Shown one piece after another: positions 29,927 to 38,343 of a DNA stretch of 64,000 nucleotides; the stretch's first letter is position 1, and the number at the start of each line of letters is the position of its first letter. Made by a program: the position numbers and the translations under genes. This DNA comes from Nisaea sediminum (GTDB lineage Bacteria; Pseudomonadota; Alphaproteobacteria; Thalassobaculales; Thalassobaculaceae). Below the pieces are notes generated by a model. It saw nothing but the letters and a program-made list of their open reading frames with translations. It did not search any database and was not told the origin of the DNA. The stretch is from NCBI RefSeq assembly GCF_014904705.1, contig NZ_JACZCQ010000003.1, positions 496,001 to 560,000 on the forward strand, given 5' to 3'.

Positions 29927-30912
29927 CGGTCGGTCTCCACACCTTGCTGCCTGTTGCCGAAGAGTATGCGCGACGGATCCGACTCCACCTGTCGGACCAG
30001 GCGGCTCATGTCCGCCATGAGCGACCGGCCCTCGGCGAGGAACTCCGTCAGTTCGTAGAGGCCCGTCGTGGCGAAATCGTTCACCGCGTCGCGATTGTCT
30101 TTTATCAGAAGGGCGGCTCCGCCCGACGCGTCACTGACATTTTTCAGCGCGACCTGCAATTCGTCCGACACCGCCGCGATCTCGGCATCGAGGGCGGTGA
30201 CGGTCCCGCGTGTCGTCGCCATGGTCAGCGCGATCTCCTCGCTCATCACCGCGACATCGCCCCGGATATCGCGCACGGTTTCGTCCATGGTCGCCATGGT
30301 GACTTGCAGATCGTCTATGATCGCCTCCATCGCGCCCGACCGGCTTGCGAGCACGCCTGAGAACCGCTCGAGATTTTCCAGGGTGCCCCGGAGTGCCGCC
30401 TGGTTTTCCGGGCTCAGGATCTGGTTCGCACGGTTCACCAGAACCACCAGCTGCGCGGCGATCTCGGGCGCCGCCGCCGCGACATCCTGCAGGACCGAGT
30501 TTCTCGACGGCAGCACCGGCACCTCGTCGCCGGGCCGCGCCGTCAGCGGCGGCGCGTCATTGGATCCGCCCGCAAGCTGGATATAACCGACACCGGTCAG
30601 GCCCTGGCTCTCGAGCACGGCGTAGACGTCGCTCTTGATCGGAACCTTGCTGTCGATCTCGATGCGCACGTCGATGATCTCGACATTGTCGGGGTTGATG
30701 CCGATGGTCAGCACCTGCCCGACCGGAATGCCCCGGTAACGCACCGGGCTGCCGACCGAAAGGCCGGTGACCTGCTGCTCGAAAGCGACGTCGTAGAGCG
30801 CGACCTCGCGGTCCAGTTCGACCTTGCCGAGCCAGATGACGAAGCCCATCGCGGAGGCGAACATCGCGAAGACGAACAGACCGACGATGACGTAACTCGC
30901 ACGTGTTTCCAT
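29923..30912 (-). CDS. MCE/MlaD-domain lipid transport protein
   Basis: A 329-residue protein with a single N-terminal membrane helix (SYVIVGLFVFAMFASAMGFVIWL) and one MCE domain: VTGLSVGSPVRYRGIPVGQV, then VGYIQLAGGSN. The C-terminal half is a long helical region. MCE proteins form hexameric rings that carry phospholipids between membranes. It is directly followed by the lipoprotein gene and preceded by the ATPase gene, so it is the substrate-binding ring of a Mla-type importer or exporter. No MlaC-like shuttle is encoded here. Confidence 0.92.
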   Translation of the reverse strand: METRASYVIVGLFVFAMFASAMGFVIWLGKVELDREVALYDVAFEQQVTGLSVGSPVRYRGIPVGQVLTIGINPDNVEIIDVRIEIDSKVPIKSDVYAVLESQGLTGVGYIQLAGGSNDAPPLTARPGDEVPVLPSRNSVLQDVAAAAPEIAAQLVVLVNRANQILSPENQAALRGTLENLERFSGVLASRSGAMEAIIDDLQVTMATMDETVRDIRGDVAVMSEEIALTMATTRGTVTALDAEIAAVSDELQVALKNVSDASGGAALLIKDNRDAVNDFATTGLYELTEFLAEGRSLMADMSRLVRQVESDPSRILFGNRQQGVETDR

Positions 30913-31752
30913 CTAGGGTGCGCCTCCTTCTGCGTGGCGGTCTCCAAGGCCCGGAGTGTCGAACGCGGCCCGCGCCCGCGGCCCGTGAAAATATTCCTGG
31001 ATCCACGGATGCGGGTTGGCCACGAGCTCCGCCATGGTACCCACCGTGATCTTCTTGTCGATGAGGACGGCGATGCGGTCGCAGATCGCGACCAGGCTGT
31101 CGAGATCGTGCGTCACCATGACCACCGTGAGATTGAGGCTGCGCTGCAGGTCGCGGATCAGCAGGTCGAAATTCGAGGCGCCGATCGGATCGAGCCCCGC
31201 CGTCGGCTCGTCGAGGAAGACGACCTGCGGATCGAGCGCGAGCGCGCGGGCGAGGCTGGCGCGCTTGCGCATGCCGCCGGAAAGCTGCGAGGGAAACTTG
31301 TCCGCCGCGTTCGGCGGCAGGCCGACGAGATTGATCTTCAGCAGCGCCAGTTCATGCATCAGCGCTTTCGGAATGCCGCCCTTCTCGCGCATCGGCGCCA
31401 TGATGTTCTGCGCCACGGTGAGCGAGCTGAACAGCGCGCCGTCCTGGAACATCATGCCAAAGCGGCCCTGCAGCTTGCGGGTCGCCATCTCCCCCCGCCC
31501 GGCCTCGATTTTCTCGCCGAGCAGCTCGATCTCGCCCGCCGCCGGGATCTGCAGACCGATGATCGTCCGCAGCAGAACCGACTTGCCGCTCCCCGAGCCG
31601 CCCACGACGCCCAGAACTTCGCCGCGCCGGACATCGAGATCCAACCCGTCATGCACGACCTGCGTGCCGAACTGGTTGCGCACCCCGCGCAGCCGGATCG
31701 CCATCTCCCCGCCCGGATCCGCGTCCATGCTTTCCTCGTTCATCGCCGCCAT
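30913..31752 (-). CDS. ABC transporter ATPase, MlaF type
   Basis: A 279-residue ATPase. Walker A is GGSGSGKSVLLRTI, the signature is LSGGMRKRASLARALALDP, Walker B is VVFLDEPTAGLDPI, and the H-loop is VMVTHDL. The GMRKR form of the signature is typical of the Mla/Ttg2 lipid transporters. It starts 3 bases after the permease gene and abuts the MCE gene, so it energises this lipid-transport complex. Confidence 0.93.
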   Translation of the reverse strand: MAAMNEESMDADPGGEMAIRLRGVRNQFGTQVVHDGLDLDVRRGEVLGVVGGSGSGKSVLLRTIIGLQIPAAGEIELLGEKIEAGRGEMATRKLQGRFGMMFQDGALFSSLTVAQNIMAPMREKGGIPKALMHELALLKINLVGLPPNAADKFPSQLSGGMRKRASLARALALDPQVVFLDEPTAGLDPIGASNFDLLIRDLQRSLNLTVVMVTHDLDSLVAICDRIAVLIDKKITVGTMAELVANPHPWIQEYFHGPRARAAFDTPGLGDRHAEGGAP

Positions 31753-31755
31753 GGC

Positions 31756-32931
31756 TCAGATCCCCACTTCGGCGAAGAAGACGGCGAAGAGCGCATCGAG
31801 CACGATCACGATGAAGATCGACTCCACCACCGATTTTGTGGTCCGGAACCCGACGCTCTCGGCGCTCCCGGAGACCTGCAGGCCCTGGTGGCAGCCGACC
31901 ACGGCGATGACATAGGCGAAGACCGGCGCCTTCATCATCCCGGTCCAGAAATCCCAGAGATCGACCGCGCTCTTCAGCTGCGTCAGGAACTGCTGGATCG
32001 TGAGGTCAAGCGTCAGGACAGCGATCATCGCGCCCCCCGCGAGCCCCGCGATATTACCGATGAAAACCAGCACCGGCAGGGCGATGAAAAGCGCGATCAG
32101 ACGCGGGATCACCAGCACGTCGACCGGCGAGAGGCCGAGCGTCTCCAGCGCATCCACCTCCTGATTCACTTTCATGGTGCCGATCTGTGCGGTGAAGGCG
32201 CTCCCCGAACGGCCGGCGACGATGATCGCGGTCAGCAGAACGCCGATTTCGCGGAGGACCGAGACGCCGACGAGGTTGACCGTCAGGATCGCGGCGCCGA
32301 AGCGCTCGAGCTGCAGCGAGCCCATATAGGCGAGCACCACGCCGACGAGGAAACAGAGCAGCGAGACGATGCCCACCGCGTTCAGGCCGACATATTCGAG
32401 CTGGCTGACGAGAGCGACGAAACGCAGCCTGGTGCGCCCCGTGAAAAGCGACAGCAGCGAGACGATGGTAAGGCCGAAAAAGCCGAACAGATCGCGGCCG
32501 ACGCGGGCCATTTCGAACATCGCCTCGCCGGCGCGCGCCGTCATCGCGATCAGAGGATTGGGGCCGTTCTCGCCGTCCGGCACCTCCGGTTCGGGCACGA
32601 AGGCCTTCTCGACCAGGGCCGCGTAACGCGCCTGTAGCCCATCCAGCCGAACATCGATCCCGCGGCCGCTGAACGCGTCCGAGGTCCGGCGCAGCACCCA
32701 GGCCCCGGCGCTGTCGAGCGCGGTGATGCCGGTGGCATCGATGACCACCTGGCGCGGGGTCGCGGAGAGCGCGTCGCGGAACTGCCGGTCGAGCCGCCCG
32801 ACCGCTTCCACGGTCAAAGGCCCGGCGATCCCGACGCGCAATTCGCCTCCGGTCTCCGAGATGGATAGCGAGGTCTCCGCTCCAGCCACGTGATCGTCCC
32901 CCCGGACAACGGTACCGGCCAATCCCGGCAC
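31756..32931 (-). CDS. STAS-MlaE fusion permease
   Basis: A 391-residue protein that fuses an MlaB-like STAS domain to an MlaE-like permease. Residues about 20-110 form the STAS part (LRVGIAGPLTVEAVGRLD, VVIDATGITALDSAGAW). The permease part has five or six helices with LREIGVLLTAIIVAGRSGSAF and GTMKVNQEVDALETLGLSPVDVLVIPR, the MlaE signature. GTG 32931 has AAGG-type sequence before it. In gammaproteobacteria these domains are separate mlaB and mlaE genes. It heads the operon and diverges from apt. Confidence 0.92.
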   Translation of the reverse strand: MPGLAGTVVRGDDHVAGAETSLSISETGGELRVGIAGPLTVEAVGRLDRQFRDALSATPRQVVIDATGITALDSAGAWVLRRTSDAFSGRGIDVRLDGLQARYAALVEKAFVPEPEVPDGENGPNPLIAMTARAGEAMFEMARVGRDLFGFFGLTIVSLLSLFTGRTRLRFVALVSQLEYVGLNAVGIVSLLCFLVGVVLAYMGSLQLERFGAAILTVNLVGVSVLREIGVLLTAIIVAGRSGSAFTAQIGTMKVNQEVDALETLGLSPVDVLVIPRLIALFIALPVLVFIGNIAGLAGGAMIAVLTLDLTIQQFLTQLKSAVDLWDFWTGMMKAPVFAYVIAVVGCHQGLQVSGSAESVGFRTTKSVVESIFIVIVLDALFAVFFAEVGI

Positions 32932-33051
32932 GCAAATGGACCGCCTTCAGGACTCCCCCACGGGCCTGAAAAGCTTTGCATTTCATAAGATACTGGAATT
33001 TATCGCAACTCTCACCTATCAAGGCCGCTGCTCAACCCGAGGCTCGAGGAC

Positions 33052-33573
33052 ATGTCGATGGACCTGAAACAGCACATCCGCGAAGTGCCGGATTTCCCGA
33101 AGCCGGGGATCCTGTTCTACGACATCTCGACGCTGCTCGCGCACCCCGAAGCCTGGAAGGCGACGGTCGATCGCCTGAAGGACGTGGTCTCGGCCTACAA
33201 GCCGGACGTGCTGGCCGGCATCGAATCGCGCGGCTTCCTCGTCGCCGCCCCGCTCGCGCTAGAGCTCGGCCTCGGCTTCCACATGGTGCGCAAGAAGGGC
33301 AAGCTGCCGGGCAAGACCATTCCCTATACCTACGACCTCGAATACGGCACAGACACCATCGAGGTGCAGGAGGGCGCGATTCTGCCGGGCCAGCGCGTGG
33401 TCATCCTCGACGACCTGCTCGCCACCGGCGGCACGCTCGCCGCGGCGGTCGAACTGGTGCGCAAGGTCGGCGGCGAGGTCACCGGTGCGGCCAGCATCAT
33501 GGAACTGACCTTCCTCAAGGGCCGTGAACGGCTGGATATTCCCTTCAGCTCGCTGATCGCCTACGACGACTGA
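33052..33573 (+). CDS. apt: adenine phosphoribosyltransferase
   Basis: A 173-residue salvage enzyme making AMP from adenine and PRPP. The PRPP-binding motif [16 protein letters not shown] is at residues about 121-136, and [15 protein letters not shown] and [18 protein letters not shown] are conserved in Apt. It diverges from the Mla-type operon. Downstream the sequence turns AT-rich. Confidence 0.96.
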   Translation: MSMDLKQHIREVPDFPKPGILFYDISTLLAHPEAWKATVDRLKDVVSAYKPDVLAGIESRGFLVAAPLALELGLGFHMVRKKGKLPGKTIPYTYDLEYGTDTIEVQEGAILPGQRVVILDDLLATGGTLAAAVELVRKVGGEVTGAASIMELTFLKGRERLDIPFSSLIAYDD

Positions 33574-33613
33574 CCTAAATGGAAACCAATATTATATGTC
33601 CCCATCAATCAGC

Positions 33614-34465
33614 CTAATCTGAATAAAAACCCACGACCCCTTCGATTGAGACTGATGCCGCGACAGATCTGTTTGCAGATGCGTAAAGAAAAACCTCTCT
33701 CGCAAAAGTAGTAAAGCAACTATCGACAGCAATGTCTGCCGGAAAGATCTCGCGATTAAGTCTGGTTGATACTCTAGTCGCCCTCATGAGCTTACCATCT
33801 ACGATCGGCGAAATTAATACACCGTCAACATCTGTCAAACCGCGACAAACTCTCACCAATGTATTTTCTTCCAACCCCAAGACACCAGTAGATTGCGCTG
33901 ATGACATCCCGGTTCGAAATATTGTTTTGATATTCCAACGCGAGAGTACTAGCTCGCCCGCATCTCCCGGATCAGATCCACCTAAATCTAACGGCTCAAA
34001 AGTTCCAAAAAACGTTTCGTTTCCCGATTGAAGATCCAGAATCATCGCAATTCTAGAACCAGTAACAACAACACAGCCACCTGCGCTTAAATGGCCATAA
34101 ACTGGATCAATTTCTCGCTCCCCTGGATTATGAGTATTTTCAAGTGGATACCCCCAAACATCACCATCCACTTCAAGCCAAAGCGTACTTGCCAACTCAA
34201 TACTATTTATGTCACGGCAAATCCTGTATTGCACAGGATAGGGCGTGTCAGAAATTACTGTAGATTTTGTTCGAGTGTCGAGATTCCAATGCCCACATTT
34301 CTTTGGGTCCCATATAATAGGAACGCCACTTGCATTCGCTTCACACTTCATGGAGCGATCTAAAGGGCTTTTTACATCCCCTTGCTCTTTTTCCGCAGAA
34401 ACTGCAGCCCCAATCAGAACCAGAAAACAAAACAAAACAGAAAACGCTTTTAAAATTTTTTTCAC
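33614..34465 (-). CDS. secreted protein of unknown function in an AT-rich island
   Basis: A 283-residue protein with a good signal peptide (MKKILKAFSVLFCFLVLIGA, then AVSAE). The mature part has several cysteines (including MKCEAN, KKCGHWN, YRICRDI, GGCVVV, RVCRGL, DSCFTT), likely paired in the periplasm. The tail is rich in beta-forming residues. Base use is far more AT-rich than in the flanking genes, with codons such as ATA and AGA, which suggests recent transfer. I do not recognise the family. It is convergent with apt (40-base gap) and has 290 AT-rich bases upstream. Confidence 0.75.
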   Translation of the reverse strand: MKKILKAFSVLFCFLVLIGAAVSAEKEQGDVKSPLDRSMKCEANASGVPIIWDPKKCGHWNLDTRTKSTVISDTPYPVQYRICRDINSIELASTLWLEVDGDVWGYPLENTHNPGEREIDPVYGHLSAGGCVVVTGSRIAMILDLQSGNETFFGTFEPLDLGGSDPGDAGELVLSRWNIKTIFRTGMSSAQSTGVLGLEENTLVRVCRGLTDVDGVLISPIVDGKLMRATRVSTRLNREIFPADIAVDSCFTTFAREVFLYASANRSVAASVSIEGVVGFYSD

Positions 34466-34755
34466 GGCTCACCCCACAACATCATTCTTCTTGAAACCAC
34501 CCATAAATTTCTCAACTCAGAGATGAAAATATATGTTAAAAATATAATTTATGTAATCATATAAAAATCAAAATTGATACTTCATAATTTTCTTTGGCCA
34601 ATCGATCTAAGTCCACCGGCATTACGCGGCTAAGAATTCAGCCAGACCAAGACTCTCCGCTCGCCCCCCCCCCCTGACAAAAAAGAAAACCGAAGTGACA
34701 CCGCACTTTACTCCACGCGCACCTATGCCTGTAACTTCCCGCCGGCCCCTATTTT
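34466..34755. other. AT-rich intergenic stretch with a C11 tract
   Basis: This contains no supportable gene. It is the AT-rich upstream part of the island and probably holds the promoter of the secreted-protein gene. A run of eleven C residues at 34664-34674 stands out; it lies 3' of the LysR gene and is not inside any coding region. Confidence 0.5.
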
Positions 34756-35667
34756 TCAAGCAGACTGCAGATCCCGCGCCTCCTCCAGCAACCACTCCCG
34801 GAATGCCGCGATCTTCGGAACCTCCACGCGATCCTCCGCGCATAGCAAATAATAGGAAAACGCGAGCGGCGTGCTGAAGCTTGGATCGAACGGGCGCACG
34901 AGGCGTCCGGCGGCGAGATGGTCGGCGACCAGCACGTCCCCGACCAGCGCGACCCCGTAGCCGTCGAGGGCGGACTGTACCGCCATGCTCTCCATGCTGA
35001 ACCAGGGGCCGCTCGCCGGATCGATGTCGTGTAGGCCGGCCGCCGTCAGCCACATGCGCCAGCTCGGTTCCGCCTCGGTCCAGTCGATATGCAGCAACGT
35101 GTGATGACGGAGATCCTCCGGTTTGCGCAAGGGATGCTCGCCCTCAAGCAGCGCCGGACTGCAGACCGGCGTGTTGATTTGGTGGAAGAGCCAGTCGATC
35201 CGCACCCCGTCATACACGCCGGGGCCATAGCGTATCGCAATGTCGGCTTCGCCGCGGGCGAAATCGGCCAGCCGGTCGGTGCCGTCGATGCGGATCTCGA
35301 TCTCAGGATGCCGGCGGCGGAAGCGCTCCAGCCGGGGCACCAGCCACATGCCGCCGAAGGACGGACTGACGCTGATGGTCAGAACCCCGCTCTCGGAATG
35401 CGCGCGCATGGCCTCGACGCCCTGGGCCAGCCTGTCGAAGCCCTGTCCCAGCAGCGGCAGGGCCGCCTGGCCGGCATCCGTCAGCGTCAGCGCCCGGGTC
35501 AGACGGCGGAACAGGGGCACACCGAGCAGGTCTTCGAGTGCCTTCACCTGATGGCTGACGGCGGCCGGCGTGACGTTCAGTTCTGCCGCCGCCCTGGTGA
35601 AGCTGAGATGCCGGCCGGCGGCCTCGAAGGCGCGGAGGGCGTTCAGCGGGGGAAGCGGTCGAGCCAT
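34756..35667 (-). CDS. LysR-family regulator, GcvA-like
   Basis: A 303-residue transcription factor. The helix-turn-helix starts LPPLNALRAFEAAGRHLSFTRAAAELNVTPAAVSHQVKALED, typical of the GcvA branch, and the periplasmic-binding-like effector domain follows from about residue 92 (GVLTISVSPSFGGMWLVPRL). It diverges from the DUF1127 gene across 191 bases that contain two inverted repeats, so it may control that gene and its own. The effector is not evident. Confidence 0.93.
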   Translation of the reverse strand: MARPLPPLNALRAFEAAGRHLSFTRAAAELNVTPAAVSHQVKALEDLLGVPLFRRLTRALTLTDAGQAALPLLGQGFDRLAQGVEAMRAHSESGVLTISVSPSFGGMWLVPRLERFRRRHPEIEIRIDGTDRLADFARGEADIAIRYGPGVYDGVRIDWLFHQINTPVCSPALLEGEHPLRKPEDLRHHTLLHIDWTEAEPSWRMWLTAAGLHDIDPASGPWFSMESMAVQSALDGYGVALVGDVLVADHLAAGRLVRPFDPSFSTPLAFSYYLLCAEDRVEVPKIAAFREWLLEEARDLQSA

Positions 35668-35699
35668 CGTCTATCTTCAAATTTTTCTAAGCTATAAAG

Positions 35700-35712
35700 C
35701 GAGATCTTCTCG
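35700..35712. promoter_or_regulatory. inverted repeat upstream of the LysR gene
   Basis: CGAGA-TCT-TCTCG, five-base arms, 33 bases upstream of the LysR start. A possible LysR operator; short, so weak on its own. Confidence 0.3.
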
Positions 35713-35796
35713 TTTGTTCCTCCAACCACATAGCCTCATCTTCTCGGTAAATCAACGGACCTTGGACCCACCACTCCTCGCCCCGATCTCCCTCGA

Positions 35797-35821
35797 TTCA
35801 AATAAAAATATTCTATTTGAA
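35797..35821. promoter_or_regulatory. inverted repeat upstream of the DUF1127 gene
   Basis: TTCAAATA and TATTTGAA, perfect eight-base arms separated by nine bases, 37 bases before the DUF1127 start. It lies where a promoter would be expected and the spacing suits a LysR dimer or another dimeric regulator. Confidence 0.4.
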
Positions 35822-35858
35822 CAGGAGCTCCGGAGCGATCAACCGACGGAGATCATCC

Positions 35859-36113
35859 ATGTCGCTCTGCTGCGCCTCGCCGAAACCCGACATCATTCCT
35901 TCGCCGACCAATGCGGCGTCCCGGCTGCTCAAAGCCGTAAAGACGGCACTTCTTCACGGCATTGCCGAAATCCGCCGCGCACTACGGCGCAGAGCGAACA
36001 TCCGGACTTTGGACGCAATGAGCGACCGCCAGTTGCTGGATATTGGCATCGACCGCTCCGAAATCCCGGGGGCGGTCGATCGCGCGCTCGATACGAGGAA
36101 ACTGCCTATGTGA
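35859..36113 (+). CDS. DUF1127 small protein
   Basis: An 84-residue basic protein whose C-terminal half is the DUF1127 motif: RRRANIRTLDAMSDRQLLDIGIDRSEIPGAVDR. Small DUF1127 proteins are common in alphaproteobacteria, where some affect mRNA or phosphate-related physiology, but the role of this one is unknown. ATG 35859 has GGAG eight bases upstream; a TTG at 35817 would extend it but is not needed. It sits next to a LysR gene in divergent orientation. Confidence 0.85.
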   Translation: MSLCCASPKPDIIPSPTNAASRLLKAVKTALLHGIAEIRRALRRRANIRTLDAMSDRQLLDIGIDRSEIPGAVDRALDTRKLPM

Positions 36114-36116
36114 CGG

Positions 36117-36656
36117 TCAGGAAGACGCGCCTGCGAGCGGCTTGCTCATGATCACACTGCGGTAGTTCGTGTGATCCCATTGCATGTATTCGACGAACCG
36201 GTATCCGATCCGGCCGTACCATTCGACGAGGTGGGCCGCCGGCTCGGCCGTGTCGAGCGCGATTTCCGCCGCCCCGGAGGCCGCCGCGCGCTTCTCCGCC
36301 TCGTCCATCAGACGCCGTCCGAGACCTTTCGCTTGCAGGTCCGGCTCGACCGCGAACTGTCCGATGGATGCGATCCCCGGCCGGTCGTACCAGGCGCAGC
36401 CTTTGGTCTGGGTTGCGTCCTTGACGATGATGGTTCCGACGATCTTGCCGTCCGAGAGGGCGACGAGGCACGTTCCCTCGGCCGCGCGCTGCCGGGTGAC
36501 GTCTTCGCCCTGATGGGTGGCCATGTAGCGCAACCCCATGCGGGCGAGCTGGCCATAGGCCCGGTGCAGCAGGGATGTCAGGTCCGAAATGGAGTCCGTC
36601 TCCGCCAGCGGGCGGATGACGATGGCATCGGGTTTCATGGTGTCGGCAGTCGGCAT
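36117..36656 (-). CDS. GNAT-family N-acetyltransferase
   Basis: A 179-residue acetyltransferase. IVIRPLAETDSISDLTSLLHRAYG starts the fold and the acetyl-CoA loop is DLQAKGLGRRLMDEAEKRAA. Substrate unknown. It ends three bases from the convergent DUF1127 gene and diverges from a LysR gene across 94 bases, so that regulator may control it. Confidence 0.87.
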   Translation of the reverse strand: MPTADTMKPDAIVIRPLAETDSISDLTSLLHRAYGQLARMGLRYMATHQGEDVTRQRAAEGTCLVALSDGKIVGTIIVKDATQTKGCAWYDRPGIASIGQFAVEPDLQAKGLGRRLMDEAEKRAAASGAAEIALDTAEPAAHLVEWYGRIGYRFVEYMQWDHTNYRSVIMSKPLAGASS

Positions 36657-36733
36657 GTCGGCTCTCGCGTGTTATTCGCTCATCATTTTCCAGACAGATG
36701 CGCAAGAGACAAACGAGATTGTTTCTCCATTCC

Positions 36734-36748
36734 GTGAGATAATCTCAC
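36734..36748. promoter_or_regulatory. 15-base palindrome before the second LysR gene
   Basis: GTGAGAT-A-ATCTCAC, perfect seven-base arms. Its right end lies two bases before the LysR start codon, where a bound regulator would block both transcription and ribosome access. A looser repeat (GAGACAAAC and GTTTCTC) lies just upstream at 36709-36728. Confidence 0.5.
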
Positions 36749-36750
36749 AC

Positions 36751-37632
36751 ATGCACAGACGACTCCCGCCCCTCAATGCGGTGAAGGCCTTCGAGGCCGC
36801 CGCCCGGCTCGAGAGCTTTTCCGCCGCCGCCGACGAGCTCGGCGTGACCCACGGCGCCGTCAGCCGGCAGGTCCGTGCGCTCGAGGACTGGTTCGGCTTT
36901 CCGCTCTTCGCCCGCGCGAACCGCAAGGTCACGCTGACCCGGGAAGGACGGGAATACAGGGACCAGGCGAGTGCGGTCCTCGACCGGCTGTCTGTTGCGA
37001 CCGAACGGCTGGCCGGCCCGCGGGGCATCCATGTGCTGCAGATCTGCGCGCCGGAGACATTTTCCGTGCGCTGGCTGATCCCCCGCCTCTCGGCCTTCGC
37101 ACGAGCCTATCCGAACATCGAGGTCCGCATCCGCCCGATGATCTCGGTGGAGGACCACCTCAAGGACACATTCGATCTGGTCATCGCCCGGCGGCGGATG
37201 GACCGGCCCGGTTACACGAGCACGCCGTTCCTCGGCGAGACCTGTGTCCCGGTGATCAGTCCCCGCCTGCTTGAGCAGACACCGCTCGCCTCGCCCAGAG
37301 CGCTCCGGAACCATACCCTGCTCCATGCGGAATCGGTGGAGCATCTATGGCCTGACTGGCTGAATGCGGCCGGGATCGGGGATCTGCAGCCGGCGCGCCA
37401 GCTGCGTTTCCAGAGCCTCAATTACGTGCTTCAGGCCGCGGTGGAAGGAGTGGGCGTGGCGATGGGGCCGTCGGCCCTCGTCGCCGACGACCTGATATCT
37501 GGCCGGCTCGTCGCCCCGTTGCCGGAGCCCGTCCTCACACTCGGAGATTTTCACGTGATGGCGCCGGCGGACATCAGACCGCACGATCCCGCCGCGATCT
37601 TCCGCCGCTGGTTGATCGAGGAGCAGAAATAG
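36751..37632 (+). CDS. LysR-family regulator
   Basis: A 293-residue regulator of the GcvA/AmpR-like branch. The DNA-binding part is LPPLNAVKAFEAAARLESFSAAADELGVTHGAVSRQVRALED; the effector domain runs from about residue 90. ATG 36751 gives the standard N-terminus but has no Shine-Dalgarno and directly follows a palindrome, so the mRNA could be leaderless or the gene strongly autoregulated. It diverges from a GNAT gene, its likely target. Confidence 0.9.
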   Translation: MHRRLPPLNAVKAFEAAARLESFSAAADELGVTHGAVSRQVRALEDWFGFPLFARANRKVTLTREGREYRDQASAVLDRLSVATERLAGPRGIHVLQICAPETFSVRWLIPRLSAFARAYPNIEVRIRPMISVEDHLKDTFDLVIARRRMDRPGYTSTPFLGETCVPVISPRLLEQTPLASPRALRNHTLLHAESVEHLWPDWLNAAGIGDLQPARQLRFQSLNYVLQAAVEGVGVAMGPSALVADDLISGRLVAPLPEPVLTLGDFHVMAPADIRPHDPAAIFRRWLIEEQK

Positions 37633-37633
37633 C

Positions 37634-37721
37634 TCGTCATCCCGGCCGGAGAGCCGGGACCCAGATGATGGAAGGGACGGACCCTCCTTCCCCTGGGTCC
37701 CCGCTTTCGCGAGGATGACGA
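37634..37721. repeat. intergenic palindromic repeat, copy A
   Basis: About 88 bases filling the whole gap between two convergent genes. The ends TCGTCATCC and GGATGACGA are a perfect terminal inverted repeat. Inside, GGGACCCAG pairs with CTGGGTCCC, and the stem is flanked by a small hairpin CCGGC/GCCGG. A second copy at 41570-41655 is about 80-85 percent identical by eye, and a shortened copy at 40571-40599 keeps only the ends. Family name unknown to me; such elements are common in alphaproteobacterial genomes. It may act as a transcription terminator on both strands. Confidence 0.8.
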
Positions 37722-37722
37722 C

Positions 37723-38340
37723 CTATGGGTTTGAAGCGGGGCTTTTGAACTCCGCCCGCGCCGCTGTCACCTCGTTCCGCACGACGCAGTCCTCCGTATG
37801 ATCGTTGATCAGCCCCATCGCCTGCATGAAGGCAAAGACCGTGGTCGGGCCGACGAATTTCCAGCCGCGCTTCTTCAGCTCCTTCGAGATCGCCTTGGAG
37901 ACCTCGGAGACCGACTGGCTCTGGGGCGTGCCGAGCGTCGCCGGATCGGGCTCGTAGGACCAGAAGAAGGCCGCGAGCGAACCCTCCCGCTCGACCATCT
38001 CCAGTGCTCTTGCCGCGTTGTTGATCACCGCCTCGATCTTGCCGCGGTGGCGGACGATGCCGGGATCCTGTAGCAGGCGCTCGATATCGGCGGCGCCGAA
38101 GCGCGCCACCCTAGAGAAGTCGAAATTCTCGAAGGCCGTGCGGAAATTCTCCCGTTTCACGAGGATGGTCCGCCAGCTGAGGCCGGACTGGAAACCCTCG
38201 AGACACAGCTTCTCGAACAGACGCCTGTCGTCCGAGACGGGGAAGCCCCATTCGCGGTCGTGATAGTCGAGGAATTCCGGCGCCGCGCCGCACCAGCGGC
38301 ACCGCGGCTTCCCGTCCGGGGCAATGAAGGGTTCGCTCAT
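37723..38340 (-). CDS. tag: DNA-3-methyladenine glycosylase I
   Basis: A 205-residue base-excision enzyme removing 3-methyladenine. The N-terminus has CRWCGAAPEFLDYHDREWGFP and the C-terminus NDHTEDCVVR, together supplying the Cys/His zinc ligands known in Tag. The core LFEKLCLEGFQSGLSWRTILVKRENFR is strongly conserved. It is the last gene of a TetR-yciI-tag operon (3 bases after yciI). Confidence 0.95.
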   Translation of the reverse strand: MSEPFIAPDGKPRCRWCGAAPEFLDYHDREWGFPVSDDRRLFEKLCLEGFQSGLSWRTILVKRENFRTAFENFDFSRVARFGAADIERLLQDPGIVRHRGKIEAVINNAARALEMVEREGSLAAFFWSYEPDPATLGTPQSQSVSEVSKAISKELKKRGWKFVGPTTVFAFMQAMGLINDHTEDCVVRNEVTAARAEFKSPASNP

Positions 38341-38343
38341 GGC

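Noticed and set aside
34664-34674. A C11 tract as a phase-variation switch
   Set aside because: It lies outside any coding region and outside a clear promoter spacer; I noted it only as a feature of the AT-rich stretch.
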